Below, in pieces: positions 35,843 to 44,397 of a stretch of DNA of 64,000 nt. The position numbers were made by a program, and so were the translations under genes. Positions within the stretch are counted from its first letter, which is position 1. Each line of letters opens with the position of its first letter. Origin of the DNA: Roseburia sp. AF12-17LB (GTDB lineage Bacteria > Bacillota > Clostridia > Lachnospirales > Lachnospiraceae); contig NZ_QUHR01000008.1 of the NCBI RefSeq assembly GCF_003479605.1, positions 1 to 64,000 of the forward strand. The letters are read 5' to 3'. Under the pieces are notes generated by a model, which did not search any database, had not been told where the DNA came from, and saw only the letters and a program-made list of their open reading frames with translations.

Positions 35843-37210
35843 CTATCTGCTCAGAATTTCCTTATAAATTTCTTCTGTCTGTGCATCATCCACTCCGCTC
35901 ATATAATATTGTTTTCCATTTGCCGAAAAATGCAAAAATTTCTTATTCTGCGGATTTAAAAACTCCTGACATTCTCCCTGCTCATAAATCTTAAATGTTC
36001 CTTTCTCAAGATTATCCATTCCTGTTCCATTTATCTTAGACCTGCGCGGAAGTTCTGTCACCATTTCCACCTCTTCTATGGTATCCAGCGGAAGCTCATA
36101 ATCGGTGCGGATATGCTCTGCACAAAGATTGCCATTTTCTATTTCCAGATGAATCGGTGTAAACTCTTCTGCAATCACCCAGGCACATAAAATTGGAATA
36201 GTAAGAAATACCAGTGCTGTAAATAGCATTGTTGCTTTTCCAGCTTTTGACGCCATATTTACAGTTGTTCCAATGCCGACTTTTTTATCTACCATCGTAT
36301 GCGGATCATTAGGATTATAATAAAGAACACCGCCTATCCAGTTTCTATCATCTTCTGTTCCATTGCTTAAATCATGTTTGCCTGCATAAGCCTTTTCCAC
36401 TTTTCCCAGTCTGATAAATACCGGAATGCATATCACCAGCAGGAGAACTGCATACACTATCATGGCAATAAGCATTATGCTTTCTACCTTCTTATCTACG
36501 AATGAAATTGCCAGAAGAAATAATATCAATATGGTATTCATCCAGATACAGCAAAGCCAGAAATTTTTCCAGATATTTTTCTTTGCCCTGCTATAATTGA
36601 TATTAATGTCACTATCTGAACTGATGACCTGTATCGGCTGTCTGTCCATAATAACTGCGACTAGAAAATAAATGAATCCACAGGCAGCTCCAATCAGACA
36701 GGATATTCCAACCATTTTATAAACCGGCAGCGCTAAAGCTGCGCCTATAATGCCTATGGCAAGCGGAAGAAAGAATTGGAAAAAATGTATGCACCGAATG
36801 GCTCCCGCATTCTTTAGTTCCACATATCGCTCTGTTGACTGTGTCTCATAGTATCCCTTTTGCCGCTTCCATTCTTTCAGCCGGCTATTGGCAAAGACCA
36901 ATAGCAGCATCAGTAATATAATTGCTCCAAACATCCATACCAGCCAGATCGTCATCTGGATGGAAAAATACGGTGTCAAAAGACTGCTAAAAGGAATTAC
37001 CGCAAGCAGCAGCCCATACCATCTCATTTCTCTTTTAAACCGCTTCTGAATTGCCTTTACTTCATCCTCTTCGAACCATTCCGGTTTCATATTTACACCA
37101 AAAATACTTCCATTCTTCTGTCCGCTTTGCAGCGCCATTACCACATATACAATAAATAATACCGGATACAATGTTGCAAAAAATATAATATTAAGAAACA
37201 TCTTCATCAC
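35843..37210 (-). CDS. membrane protein, DUF1648/DUF5808-like
   Basis: A membrane protein of about 455 residues with roughly ten hydrophobic helices. The segment GVLYYNPNDPHTMVDKKVGIG (split near 290-312) is typical of DUF5808, and the C-terminal part after about 350 is a soluble PH-like domain outside the helices. The start is GTG at 37210, ATG at 37207 or ATG at 37201; the first overlaps the GntR stop as GTGA, and the third has GGGGTG at better spacing. It is co-transcribed with the GntR gene. Its partners suggest stress or antibiotic sensing, without direct proof. Confidence 0.75.
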   Translation of the reverse strand: MMKMFLNIIFFATLYPVLFIVYVVMALQSGQKNGSIFGVNMKPEWFEEDEVKAIQKRFKREMRWYGLLLAVIPFSSLLTPYFSIQMTIWLVWMFGAIILLMLLLVFANSRLKEWKRQKGYYETQSTERYVELKNAGAIRCIHFFQFFLPLAIGIIGAALALPVYKMVGISCLIGAACGFIYFLVAVIMDRQPIQVISSDSDININYSRAKKNIWKNFWLCCIWMNTILILFLLAISFVDKKVESIMLIAMIVYAVLLLVICIPVFIRLGKVEKAYAGKHDLSNGTEDDRNWIGGVLYYNPNDPHTMVDKKVGIGTTVNMASKAGKATMLFTALVFLTIPILCAWVIAEEFTPIHLEIENGNLCAEHIRTDYELPLDTIEEVEMVTELPRRSKINGTGMDNLEKGTFKIYEQGECQEFLNPQNKKFLHFSANGKQYYMSGVDDAQTEEIYKEILSR

Positions 37211-37572
37211 CCCTTATACATATTCCTGCATAATGCTAAAAATTCTTCCTGCGTTATGCCACATATCTTTGCCTCGGAAATCACCTGTTGTAATATTATT
37301 TTGGATTTCTCCTGCAGTTCCTTTGTCTCAGTAAATTCATTCCGCACATGAGCGCCATTCCGCCGGTCGGTATAAATATATCCTTCCTGCTTTAATAATG
37401 CATATGCCTTATTTACTGTCATAGAATTGATTCCTATCTCTCCTGCCAAAGCCCGGACCGTTGGAAGCTGCTCACCTGGCTTTAACCTGCCATCCGAAAT
37501 TCCCAGTACAATCTGATTACGAATCTGCTGGTAAATCGGCACTTCCGCTGTCTCATCAATCGATATGACCAT
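37207..37572 (-). CDS. GntR-family regulator, YtrA type
   Basis: A 121-residue regulator with a winged helix (KPGEQLPTVRALAGEIGI, then NSMTVNKAYALLKQEGY; about 36-72) and only a short C-terminal dimer helix, as in the YtrA subfamily. YtrA-type regulators usually repress an adjacent membrane or ABC transporter operon. It overlaps the downstream membrane protein gene by 4 nt. The large perfect inverted repeat over its promoter is a ready-made operator. AGAAAGGAAG precedes the start and is itself part of a short tandem repeat (37576-37620). Confidence 0.9.
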   Translation of the reverse strand: MVISIDETAEVPIYQQIRNQIVLGISDGRLKPGEQLPTVRALAGEIGINSMTVNKAYALLKQEGYIYTDRRNGAHVRNEFTETKELQEKSKIILQQVISEAKICGITQEEFLALCRNMYKG

Positions 37573-37623
37573 CTGAAAACTTCCTTTCTAAACTTCCTTT
37601 CTAAATTTTCTTTCTAAAATTTT

Positions 37624-37674
37624 CTTTGTCTCATTTGTGTTATTAATTATAATACAAATGAGACAAAGATGCAA
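37624..37674 (-). promoter_or_regulatory. promoter and 45-bp operator of the GntR operon
   Basis: A perfect inverted repeat of 15 bp, CTTTGTCTCATTTGT (37624-37638) and ACAAATGAGACAAAG (37654-37668), with a 15-nt centre. Minus-strand promoter: TTGCAT (37669-37674), 17 nt, TATAAT (37646-37651). One arm fills the spacer and the other lies over the start site. Confidence 0.88.
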
Positions 37675-37712
37675 GGAATATATTCACATCATATATCCAA
37701 TCTGACAGCATA

Positions 37713-38534
37713 TTATTCTGTTTCATCAATCATCATATGTATCATCTTCTTTACACCTGAAATATCAAATGGACTTTCCGAAGATTCATAAGTAAAAATA
37801 ACATCCCGCCCCGGCATAAGATAATTTTCTATATATAAATTCTGCTTTCGGATAAAATTTCCTACATAAGATATATTATCCATCATTCCCGCATGTTCCC
37901 AATAAAGAATCCGCCCGGTTTCCTTATTTAAAATTGTAAAATCCGGATATATTTCTATCTCTTTTCCTTTCTTTTTTAACTTTAATGGGCGTTCATACTT
38001 ATATAGCAGAATGTCTTTTTTCTGATGCAGCATATTAGCTATAAGCACTTCTGACTTGGAACGCACCAGTTCCCCATGCTCCGTCTCATATCGTAAATTC
38101 TCCGGATATTCTATATTCTGCTCATATTTTTCCTCTTCCCATTCCTTCAAAACAACTTCTTCCGGTTTTAGATATGGTGTGATCAGCTTCTTCCTCTGGT
38201 ATTCCTGCTCCTCATAAATCTCTCTCATCCATCCTATATCATAATCAGCCTCCACCTGCTGAAGTATTTTTAAATTTCTCTCTGCTTTGGTCTTAAGCTT
38301 TTTGCAATAGCTCTTCTGTGCCAGAATACGAATAAAATTCATTTCTCTTAGTGGAAGATATTGTTGTATCATCTTCCCTTCTTCATCTTTCATCTGCCTG
38401 TAATAATACGTTTTTCCATTTTTATTATGAATTCTCAGCGTACCACTTGGTGCTTTCTCTTCAAAATGCTTTATATCATTGAGTATCTTCTGCAATTCAT
38501 TTATTTCATTTTGTATCCAATTTTTCATAAGCAT
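37713..38534 (-). CDS. orphan PD-(D/E)XK nuclease-like protein
   Basis: A 273-residue protein. Residues 1-110 are helical and basic. From about 165 the sequence follows a PD-(D/E)XK nuclease pattern: RSKSEVLIANML with Glu, a beta strand, then EIYPDFTIL with the Asp, and ILYWEHAGM in the place of the E-x-K strand with Glu followed by His. A C-terminal helix follows. It is similar to nuclease domains attached to phage or plasmid proteins, but it is alone, without methylase or toxin partner. The start is ATG at 38534 or the ATG two codons later; AAAGGAAT precedes both. Substrate unknown. Confidence 0.65.
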   Translation of the reverse strand: MLMKNWIQNEINELQKILNDIKHFEEKAPSGTLRIHNKNGKTYYYRQMKDEEGKMIQQYLPLREMNFIRILAQKSYCKKLKTKAERNLKILQQVEADYDIGWMREIYEEQEYQRKKLITPYLKPEEVVLKEWEEEKYEQNIEYPENLRYETEHGELVRSKSEVLIANMLHQKKDILLYKYERPLKLKKKGKEIEIYPDFTILNKETGRILYWEHAGMMDNISYVGNFIRKQNLYIENYLMPGRDVIFTYESSESPFDISGVKKMIHMMIDETE

Positions 38535-38560
38535 TATTCCTTTCTTTTATAAGATTTAAA

Positions 38561-38668
38561 GTTCTTATATTCTTTACAGTTCTTGTATTCTTCACAGTTC
38601 TTATAGCTTTTACAATTCTTGTATTCTTTACAGCTCTTATAGTTTTTATAGCTCTTATATTTTCATAT
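38561..38668 (+). repeat. tandem array A, six 18-nt units
   Basis: Six units of 18 nt of the form GTTCTTATATTCTTTACA, start to start exactly 18 nt, with two to six differences between units. The array sits just upstream of the nuclease gene and overlaps its leader. It begins the 890-bp gene-free stretch 38535-39424. Read on the minus strand one frame gives CKEYKN repeats, but without a start codon. Confidence 0.85.
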
Positions 38669-38725
38669 TTAAACAATGATTCCTATTGTCACATACTTCG
38701 CATGATAGTCTGCCTTATGCCATAA

Positions 38726-38907
38726 TCATACTTCTTTTTCTTGCAGCATATATCTAGTATGATTTTTTCAACACTTTTTCAGCTTTCTTCATACTAAAAA
38801 ACTAGATTCTACTGTTTAGTATGATTTTTTTCATTTTTCAGGGATTTTTTTGATATAAATGGAGATTTTTTCATACTAGAAACTTTAAAAGAACTGAATT
38901 AGTATGA
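38726..38907 (+). repeat. six AGTATGA/TCATACT motifs in alternating orientation
   Basis: TCATACT at 38726, 38789 and 38871, AGTATGA at 38756, 38818 and 38901, in strictly alternating orientation. Two pairs form hairpins with long T-rich loops (CTAGTATGA...TCATACTA at 38754-38796, TAGTATGA...TCATACTA at 38817-38878). No gene is present. Confidence 0.7.
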
Positions 38908-39062
38908 TTAGACTAAACAATATGATTTGACTATATAATATGATTAAACCAAACAATATGATTTGACTATATAATATGATTAAACCAAACAATATGATTT
39001 GACCATATAATATGATTAAACTAAATAATATAATTAAACTAAATGATATGATTACTTTCAAA
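38901..39062 (+). repeat. tandem array B, nine 18-nt units
   Basis: Nine units start to start 18 nt, core AATATGATT followed by TGACTATAT or AAACCAAAC in alternation, so that a 36-nt higher-order unit repeats exactly twice (38919-38990). Very AT-rich. It resembles an iteron block in form, but no replication gene is near. Confidence 0.88.
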
Positions 39063-39262
39063 ATATAATTACTTGAATATTATGCCTTAACTGAATTTTG
39101 TAATTAAATGGAATTTGATAAAGAAACTTAAGATTTTTCAACAAATAAGCGAATGGATTCGTAATAAGAATATTCTGTTATCATCCTGCCAGAAGAATAA
39201 GAACCTGGCAGCAAGCGAAATATAAGGTCATATAACAATCATGCTGCACAAGCTAAAAAGCA

Positions 39263-39316
39263 CTATGCAATATAAAAATGCTATGCAATACAAAAATACT
39301 ATACAATATAAGTACC
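39263..39316 (+). repeat. tandem array C, three 18-nt units
   Basis: Three units of CTATGCAATATAAAAATG form, again 18 nt long. The remaining sequence of 39063-39262 is unique and AT-rich with no open frame or recognised signal. Confidence 0.8.
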
Positions 39317-39329
39317 ATTTCACAAGATA

Positions 39330-39359
39330 GATAAGCCTCACCATACGGTGAGGCTTATC
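39330..39359 (-). terminator. terminator of ppdK
   Basis: Perfect 13-bp stem GATAAGCCTCACC (39330-39342), loop ATAC, GGTGAGGCTTATC. It lies 66 nt after the ppdK stop. The U-run is weak, so part of its role may be 3'-end protection. Confidence 0.65.
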
Positions 39360-39424
39360 CTGCATATACAGCATTCCCACGATATATGAGATATGCTGTA
39401 TATTATATTGTTCCTGTCCAATAA

Positions 39425-42061
39425 TTATTTGTTAGCGATTGCTGCCTGAGCTGCTGCTAATCTAGCGATTGGTACACGGAATGGTGAACATGATACATAG
39501 TCAAGACCAATCTTGTGGCAAAATTCAACAGATGAAGGATCTCCACCGTGCTCTCCACAGATACCAACGTGAAGGTTCGGATTAACTGGCTTACCAAGTT
39601 TCAGTGCCATATCCATAAGTTTACCAACACCAGTCTGGTCTAACTTAGCAAATGGATCGTTCTCGAAAATCTTCTTGTCATAGTAAGCATCTAAGAACTT
39701 ACCAGCATCGTCACGGGAGAATCCAAATGTCATCTGAGTTAAGTCGTTAGTACCGAAGCAGAAGAAGTCAGCTTCTTTAGCGATTTCATCAGCTGTAAGA
39801 GCAGCTCTAGGAATCTCGATCATAGTACCAACTTCGTACTCTAATTTAACGCCTGCAGCTGCGATCTCAGCGTCTGCTGTCTCAACAACTACTTTCTTAA
39901 CGTATTTAAGCTCTTCAACTTCACATACTAATGGAATCATGATTTCAGGTTTCACATTCCAATCTGCATGCTCTTTCTGAACTTCGATTGCTGCACGGAT
40001 AACAGCTTTTGTCTGCATCTTAGCAATTTCAGGATATGTTACAGCAAGACGGCATCCTCTGTGACCCATCATTGGGTTGAACTCATGAAGTCCATCGATG
40101 ATTGTCTTAATCTGCTCAACAGTTTTGCCCTGAGCATCTGCTAATTTCTTAATATCAGCTTCCTCTGTAGGAACGAACTCATGAAGAGGTGGATCCAGGA
40201 AACGAATAGTAACCGGGCATCCTTCCAGTGCTTCATAAAGAGCTTTGAAGTCTCCCTGCTGATATGGAAGAATCTTCTCAAGAGCTGCTTCTCTTTCTTC
40301 TACAGTGTCAGAACAGATCATCTCACGGAATGCTGCAATTCTGTCTTCTTCGAAGAACATATGCTCTGTACGGCAAAGTCCGATACCTTCTGCTCCAAGC
40401 TCACGAGCTTTCTTAGCATCTGCAGGAGTATCTGCATTAGTACGAACTTTAAGTTTTCTATATTTGTCAGCCCAAGCCATAACACGGCCGAACTCACCAG
40501 CGATGGTAGCGTCAACTGTCTTGATTTCGCCATCGTAGATGTTACCTGTTGTACCATCGATAGAGATGAAATCTCCCTCATGGAATTCTTTTCCAGCAAG
40601 AGTGAATTTCTTATTCTCTTCGTCCATAGCGATATCACCACATCCGGATACACAGCATGTACCCATACCACGGGCAACTACAGCTGCGTGAGATGTCATA
40701 CCACCACGAACAGTTAAGATACCCTGGGAAGCTTTCATACCTGTGATGTCTTCCGGAGATGTCTCAAGACGAACAAGTACAACTTTCTCTCCGCGAGCGT
40801 TCCAAGCTTCTGCATCTTCTGCTGTAAATACGATCTTACCACAAGCTGCTCCAGGAGAAGCTCCTAAACCTTTTCCGATTGGTGTAGCTGCTTTTAATGC
40901 TGCTGCATCAAACTGTGGATGAAGAAGTGTATCTAAGTTACGAGGATCGATCATAGCTACTGCTTCTTCTTCTGTCTTATGTCCTTCATCAACAAGGTCA
41001 CATGCAATCTTAAGAGCTGCTGGAGCAGTTCTCTTACCATTACGGCACTGAAGCATGTATAACTTCTTGTTCTCTACTGTAAACTCCATATCCTGCATGT
41101 CATGGTAGTGATTCTCAAGAGTCTCACAAACCTTGATGAACTCAGCATATGCTTCTGGGAATTCCTGCTCCATCTGAGCGATTGGCATAGGTGTACGAAC
41201 ACCAGCAACTACGTCCTCACCCTGAGCATTGATTAAGAACTCACCCATTAATTTCTTCTCGCCTGTAGCAGGATCACGGGTAAATGCAACACCTGTACCA
41301 GACTCATCATTTAAGTTACCGAATACCATAGGCATTACGTTAACAGCTGTTCCCCAGGAATATGGGATATCGTTATCACGACGATATACGTTTGCACGTG
41401 GGTTATCCCATGAACGGAATACAGCTTCGATAGCTAATTTTAACTGCTCTACAGGATCAGATGGGAAATCGGTTCCTAACTGGTTCTTGTACTCAGCTTT
41501 GAACTGCTCTGCTAATTCTTTTAAGTCAGCGGCTGTAAGTTCAACGTCGAACTTAACTCCTCTGTCTGCTTTCATCTTATCGATGAGCTGCTCGAAATAT
41601 TTCTTACCAACTTCCATAACAACGTCAGAGAACATCTGGATAAAACGTCTGTAAGAATCATATACGAAACGCTCGAATTTAGGATCTGGGTTTCCAGCGA
41701 TCATTGCTGCAACTACTTCGTCATTCAGTCCAAGGTTTAAGATGGTGTCCATCATACCTGGCATAGATGCTCTGGCACCGGAACGAACAGAAACAAGTAA
41801 TGGATTCTTGAGGTCTCCGAATTTCTTTCCATTGATCTCTTCCATTTTCTTAACGCCTTCCATAGCCTGTGCCATGATTTCGTCGTTAATCTTGCGGCCA
41901 TCCTCATAATACTGAGTACAAGCCTCTGTTGTGATTGTGAATCCCTGTGGTACTGGAAGACCGATATCAGTCATCTCGGCAAGGTTAGCACCTTTTCCAC
42001 CAAGGAGATTACGCATGGACATGTTTCCTTCACTGAACATGTAAACCCATTTGTTTGCCAT
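39425..42061 (-). CDS. ppdK: pyruvate, phosphate dikinase
   Basis: Interconverts pyruvate, ATP and phosphate with phosphoenolpyruvate, AMP and diphosphate. In anaerobic Clostridia it serves glycolysis and gluconeogenesis. It is 878 residues with three domains: N-terminal ATP-grasp (GGKGANLAEMT at the start), the swivelling phosphohistidine domain with GGMTSHAAVVARGMG (His near 455), and the C-terminal PEP/pyruvate barrel (GHRGCRL, ending in GICGEHGGDPSS and the Cys-containing DYVSCSPFRVP). It is a single-gene unit. Codon use is more biased than in neighbours, as expected for a highly expressed enzyme. Confidence 0.97.
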   Translation of the reverse strand: MANKWVYMFSEGNMSMRNLLGGKGANLAEMTDIGLPVPQGFTITTEACTQYYEDGRKINDEIMAQAMEGVKKMEEINGKKFGDLKNPLLVSVRSGARASMPGMMDTILNLGLNDEVVAAMIAGNPDPKFERFVYDSYRRFIQMFSDVVMEVGKKYFEQLIDKMKADRGVKFDVELTAADLKELAEQFKAEYKNQLGTDFPSDPVEQLKLAIEAVFRSWDNPRANVYRRDNDIPYSWGTAVNVMPMVFGNLNDESGTGVAFTRDPATGEKKLMGEFLINAQGEDVVAGVRTPMPIAQMEQEFPEAYAEFIKVCETLENHYHDMQDMEFTVENKKLYMLQCRNGKRTAPAALKIACDLVDEGHKTEEEAVAMIDPRNLDTLLHPQFDAAALKAATPIGKGLGASPGAACGKIVFTAEDAEAWNARGEKVVLVRLETSPEDITGMKASQGILTVRGGMTSHAAVVARGMGTCCVSGCGDIAMDEENKKFTLAGKEFHEGDFISIDGTTGNIYDGEIKTVDATIAGEFGRVMAWADKYRKLKVRTNADTPADAKKARELGAEGIGLCRTEHMFFEEDRIAAFREMICSDTVEEREAALEKILPYQQGDFKALYEALEGCPVTIRFLDPPLHEFVPTEEADIKKLADAQGKTVEQIKTIIDGLHEFNPMMGHRGCRLAVTYPEIAKMQTKAVIRAAIEVQKEHADWNVKPEIMIPLVCEVEELKYVKKVVVETADAEIAAAGVKLEYEVGTMIEIPRAALTADEIAKEADFFCFGTNDLTQMTFGFSRDDAGKFLDAYYDKKIFENDPFAKLDQTGVGKLMDMALKLGKPVNPNLHVGICGEHGGDPSSVEFCHKIGLDYVSCSPFRVPIARLAAAQAAIANK

Positions 42062-42157
42062 TTTGAATTCCTCCTAATAAATTTACTTTGGTTTATTGAT
42101 ATGCGAACATCGTCTGTTATCAACAACAATTGATATCCACAATGTCACCCATTATGC

Positions 42158-42214
42158 GTGCCACTTGTCCACAAGCGCACATATTTATTTTATCATAATT
42201 TTATAGTTTCGCAA
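42158..42214 (-). promoter_or_regulatory. ppdK promoter and leader inverted repeat
   Basis: Minus strand TTGCGA (42209-42214), 16 nt, TAAAAT (42187-42192). Just downstream, at 42158-42180, lies the inverted repeat GTGC-G-CTTGT-GG-ACAAG-TG-GCAC. It could be an operator or a leader hairpin. About 95 nt separate it from the ppdK start. Confidence 0.55.
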
Positions 42215-42266
42215 CCATTTTTTCGAAATCAGACCATTCAGTCATGTAAAAAATAAAGTGTTTGAT

Positions 42267-43664
42267 TTAGAAAGTGAATTTTTCTGCAAAATATGTATCT
42301 AAATCTTCGATTTTGATACGCTCCTGCTCCATGGTATCACGGTCACGTACCGTAACTGCTCCGTCTGTTTCTGATTCAAAATCGTAAGTTACACAGAATG
42401 GAGTTCCGATTTCATCCTGACGACGATAGCGCTTACCGATATTTCCTCTGTCATCAAATTCGCAGTTGTATTTCTTGGAAAGCTGTGTAAATACTTTCTC
42501 TGCACCTTCATTTAATTTCTTGGAAAGCGGAAGCACACCAATCTTAACCGGTGCAAGTGCCGGATGGAAATGAAGAACGGTTCTCATATCCGGTTTCTCT
42601 TCTGTTCCGATGTTCTCTTCGTCATATGCTGCACAAAGGAATGCAAGTACCACACGGTCTGCTCCAAGAGACGGTTCAATAACGTATGGAATGTATTTTT
42701 CATTCTTGGTATCATCAAAGTAAGACATATCCTGACCGGATGTATTCTGATGCTGTGTCAGGTCATAGTCGGTACGGTCTGCAATTCCCCACAGCTCGCC
42801 CCATCCGAACGGGAATAAGAATTCAAAGTCGGTAGTTGCTTTACTGTAAAATGCAAGCTCTGCAGGATCATGGTCACGAAGACGTAATTCTTCATCTTTC
42901 ATGCCAAGGCTTAACAGCCAGTTATGGCAGAAGGTTCTCCAGTACTGGAACCACTCAAGGTCGGTACCCGGCTCACAGAAGAACTCCAGCTCCATCTGTT
43001 CAAACTCTCTGGTACGGAAAGTAAAGTTACCAGGAGTGATCTCGTTACGGAAAGATTTTCCAATCTGTGCAATGCCGAAAGGCACTTTCTTACGGGATGT
43101 TCTCTGCACGTTTTTGAAGTTAACAAAAATACCCTGTGCTGTTTCCGGTCTTAAGTATACCGTATTCTTTGCATCTTCAGTTACACCCTGGAAAGTCTTG
43201 AACATCAGGTTGAACTGACGGATATCTGTAAAGTTATGTTTTCCGCAGGATGGACATGGAACACTGTTATCTTTGATGAAGTTCATCATTTCTTCCTGAC
43301 TCCAGCCATCTACAGAAGTCTCTAATGTAATGCCATGCTCTTCTGCATAATCTTCAATAATCTTATCTGCACGGAAACGTTCATGACACTCTTTACAGTC
43401 CATAAGAGGGTCTGAAAATCCGCCTAAATGTCCGGAAGCTACCCATGTCTGCGGGTTCATAAGAATGGCACAGTCTACACCAACATTGTATGGATTTTCC
43501 TGTACGAATTTCTGCCACCAGGCACGTTTCACATTATTCTTTAATTCTACACCAAGGTTACCGTAATCCCATGTATTTGCCAGTCCACCGTAAATCTCGG
43601 AACCCGGATATACAAAACCTCTTGCCTTTGCTAAAGCTACAATTTTTTCCATTGATTTTTCCAT
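42267..43664 (-). CDS. glyS: glycyl-tRNA synthetase, dimeric type
   Basis: Charges tRNA-Gly. It is the single-chain alpha2 class II enzyme (465 residues) found in Firmicutes such as Clostridia and in archaea and eukaryotes, not the alpha2beta2 form. Visible parts are [13 protein letters not shown], a zinc-binding set (CKECHERF and [10 protein letters not shown]), motif 2 [17 protein letters not shown] and motif 3 [13 protein letters not shown]. The C-terminal anticodon domain ends in [12 protein letters not shown]. No T-box is present: the gap to the upstream lipoprotein gene is only 18 nt. Confidence 0.96.
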   Translation of the reverse strand: MEKSMEKIVALAKARGFVYPGSEIYGGLANTWDYGNLGVELKNNVKRAWWQKFVQENPYNVGVDCAILMNPQTWVASGHLGGFSDPLMDCKECHERFRADKIIEDYAEEHGITLETSVDGWSQEEMMNFIKDNSVPCPSCGKHNFTDIRQFNLMFKTFQGVTEDAKNTVYLRPETAQGIFVNFKNVQRTSRKKVPFGIAQIGKSFRNEITPGNFTFRTREFEQMELEFFCEPGTDLEWFQYWRTFCHNWLLSLGMKDEELRLRDHDPAELAFYSKATTDFEFLFPFGWGELWGIADRTDYDLTQHQNTSGQDMSYFDDTKNEKYIPYVIEPSLGADRVVLAFLCAAYDEENIGTEEKPDMRTVLHFHPALAPVKIGVLPLSKKLNEGAEKVFTQLSKKYNCEFDDRGNIGKRYRRQDEIGTPFCVTYDFESETDGAVTVRDRDTMEQERIKIEDLDTYFAEKFTF

Positions 43665-43682
43665 AAAATTCTTCCTCGCATT

Positions 43683-44294
43683 CTATTTATAAATAATATA
43701 TCTTGCTTCTGCTGTCTCACCAGCAGGAATTTCATCCACAGTTGCAGTGTTCTTATCCTTGACGATTACCCCGGATGAAACATACTGCAGTGTTCCATCA
43801 ACCGTAACATCTACACCCTTGCTTAATACGATAACATGATAGTCATCATTTTTCATGACATCTTTGCTGTCCGCTGCATCTCCGGCAGCTCCATCTGTTA
43901 CCGCTACGAAATCTGTATTAAAATCATATCCGGCAGCAATTGCCTGTACCACCGTTCCGGTAAATACGGTATCTCCCACAAATGCAGAATATGCTGTGCT
44001 GTCACTGTAATGCATACCAAGCTTTGCGACTCCGTCTTTTACGGAAAGATTTTTTAATTTTACTGTCCCGGCGCCATCATTGTCTTCATATTCTTTGATG
44101 GAATCCTTTACATACTGTTCTAACTCATTCTCATCATAATTGTCTTTGTCAAAGTCGCCTACTGCAACTTCTGTGATTCCACCCTTTTTCTCCGGAAAGA
44201 GTGTCGTGGTATCTGCATCTTTTGTAGCACCGCAGCCGCCAAATATTCCACAGACTAACAGCATTACAAGGAGTGCACTTATCTTTTTCTTCAT
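43683..44294 (-). CDS. hypothetical lipoprotein
   Basis: A secreted lipoprotein of 203 residues. I take the ATG at 44294 as start, because GGAGG precedes it by 5 nt and it yields a proper signal peptide MKKKISALLVMLLVCGIFGGC with lipobox Cys21; an in-frame upstream start adds 22 non-signal residues. The mature part is acidic with a two-part beta structure and repeated GVAKLGM and GVDVTVDGTLQYV segments. It is not recognised beyond that. It lies between recO and glyS in a minus-strand run of housekeeping genes and is probably co-transcribed with glyS. Confidence 0.7.
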   Translation of the reverse strand: MKKKISALLVMLLVCGIFGGCGATKDADTTTLFPEKKGGITEVAVGDFDKDNYDENELEQYVKDSIKEYEDNDGAGTVKLKNLSVKDGVAKLGMHYSDSTAYSAFVGDTVFTGTVVQAIAAGYDFNTDFVAVTDGAAGDAADSKDVMKNDDYHVIVLSKGVDVTVDGTLQYVSSGVIVKDKNTATVDEIPAGETAEARYIIYK

Positions 44295-44397
44295 ACGAAC
44301 CTCCAAATCCCTATATCTCATAATCTCAACAATTATACTATTTTCGGTTTGGTATTTCAAGCGTTACCTCAGGCAAAATGCCCGGCTTCTCCATAAA

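Noticed and set aside
38561..38668. CKEYKN hexapeptide repeat frame on the minus strand of array A
   Set aside because: No start codon exists in that frame, it is bounded by stops, and the real nuclease start with its RBS follows in another frame.
38901..39062. Plasmid-type iterons or a CRISPR array
   Set aside because: Units are contiguous 18-mers without spacers, and no rep, par or cas genes are present. DnaA boxes (TTATCCACA) were not seen.
40181..40717. 178-codon plus-strand open frame inside ppdK
   Set aside because: It is a shadow of biased codon use in ppdK, without RBS or recognisable domain. The same holds for long antisense frames in leuB, trpE and glyS.
43665..43682. T-box before glyS
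   Set aside because: Only 18 nt separate glyS from the upstream gene, and no GGTGG(T/C)ACC sequence is present.
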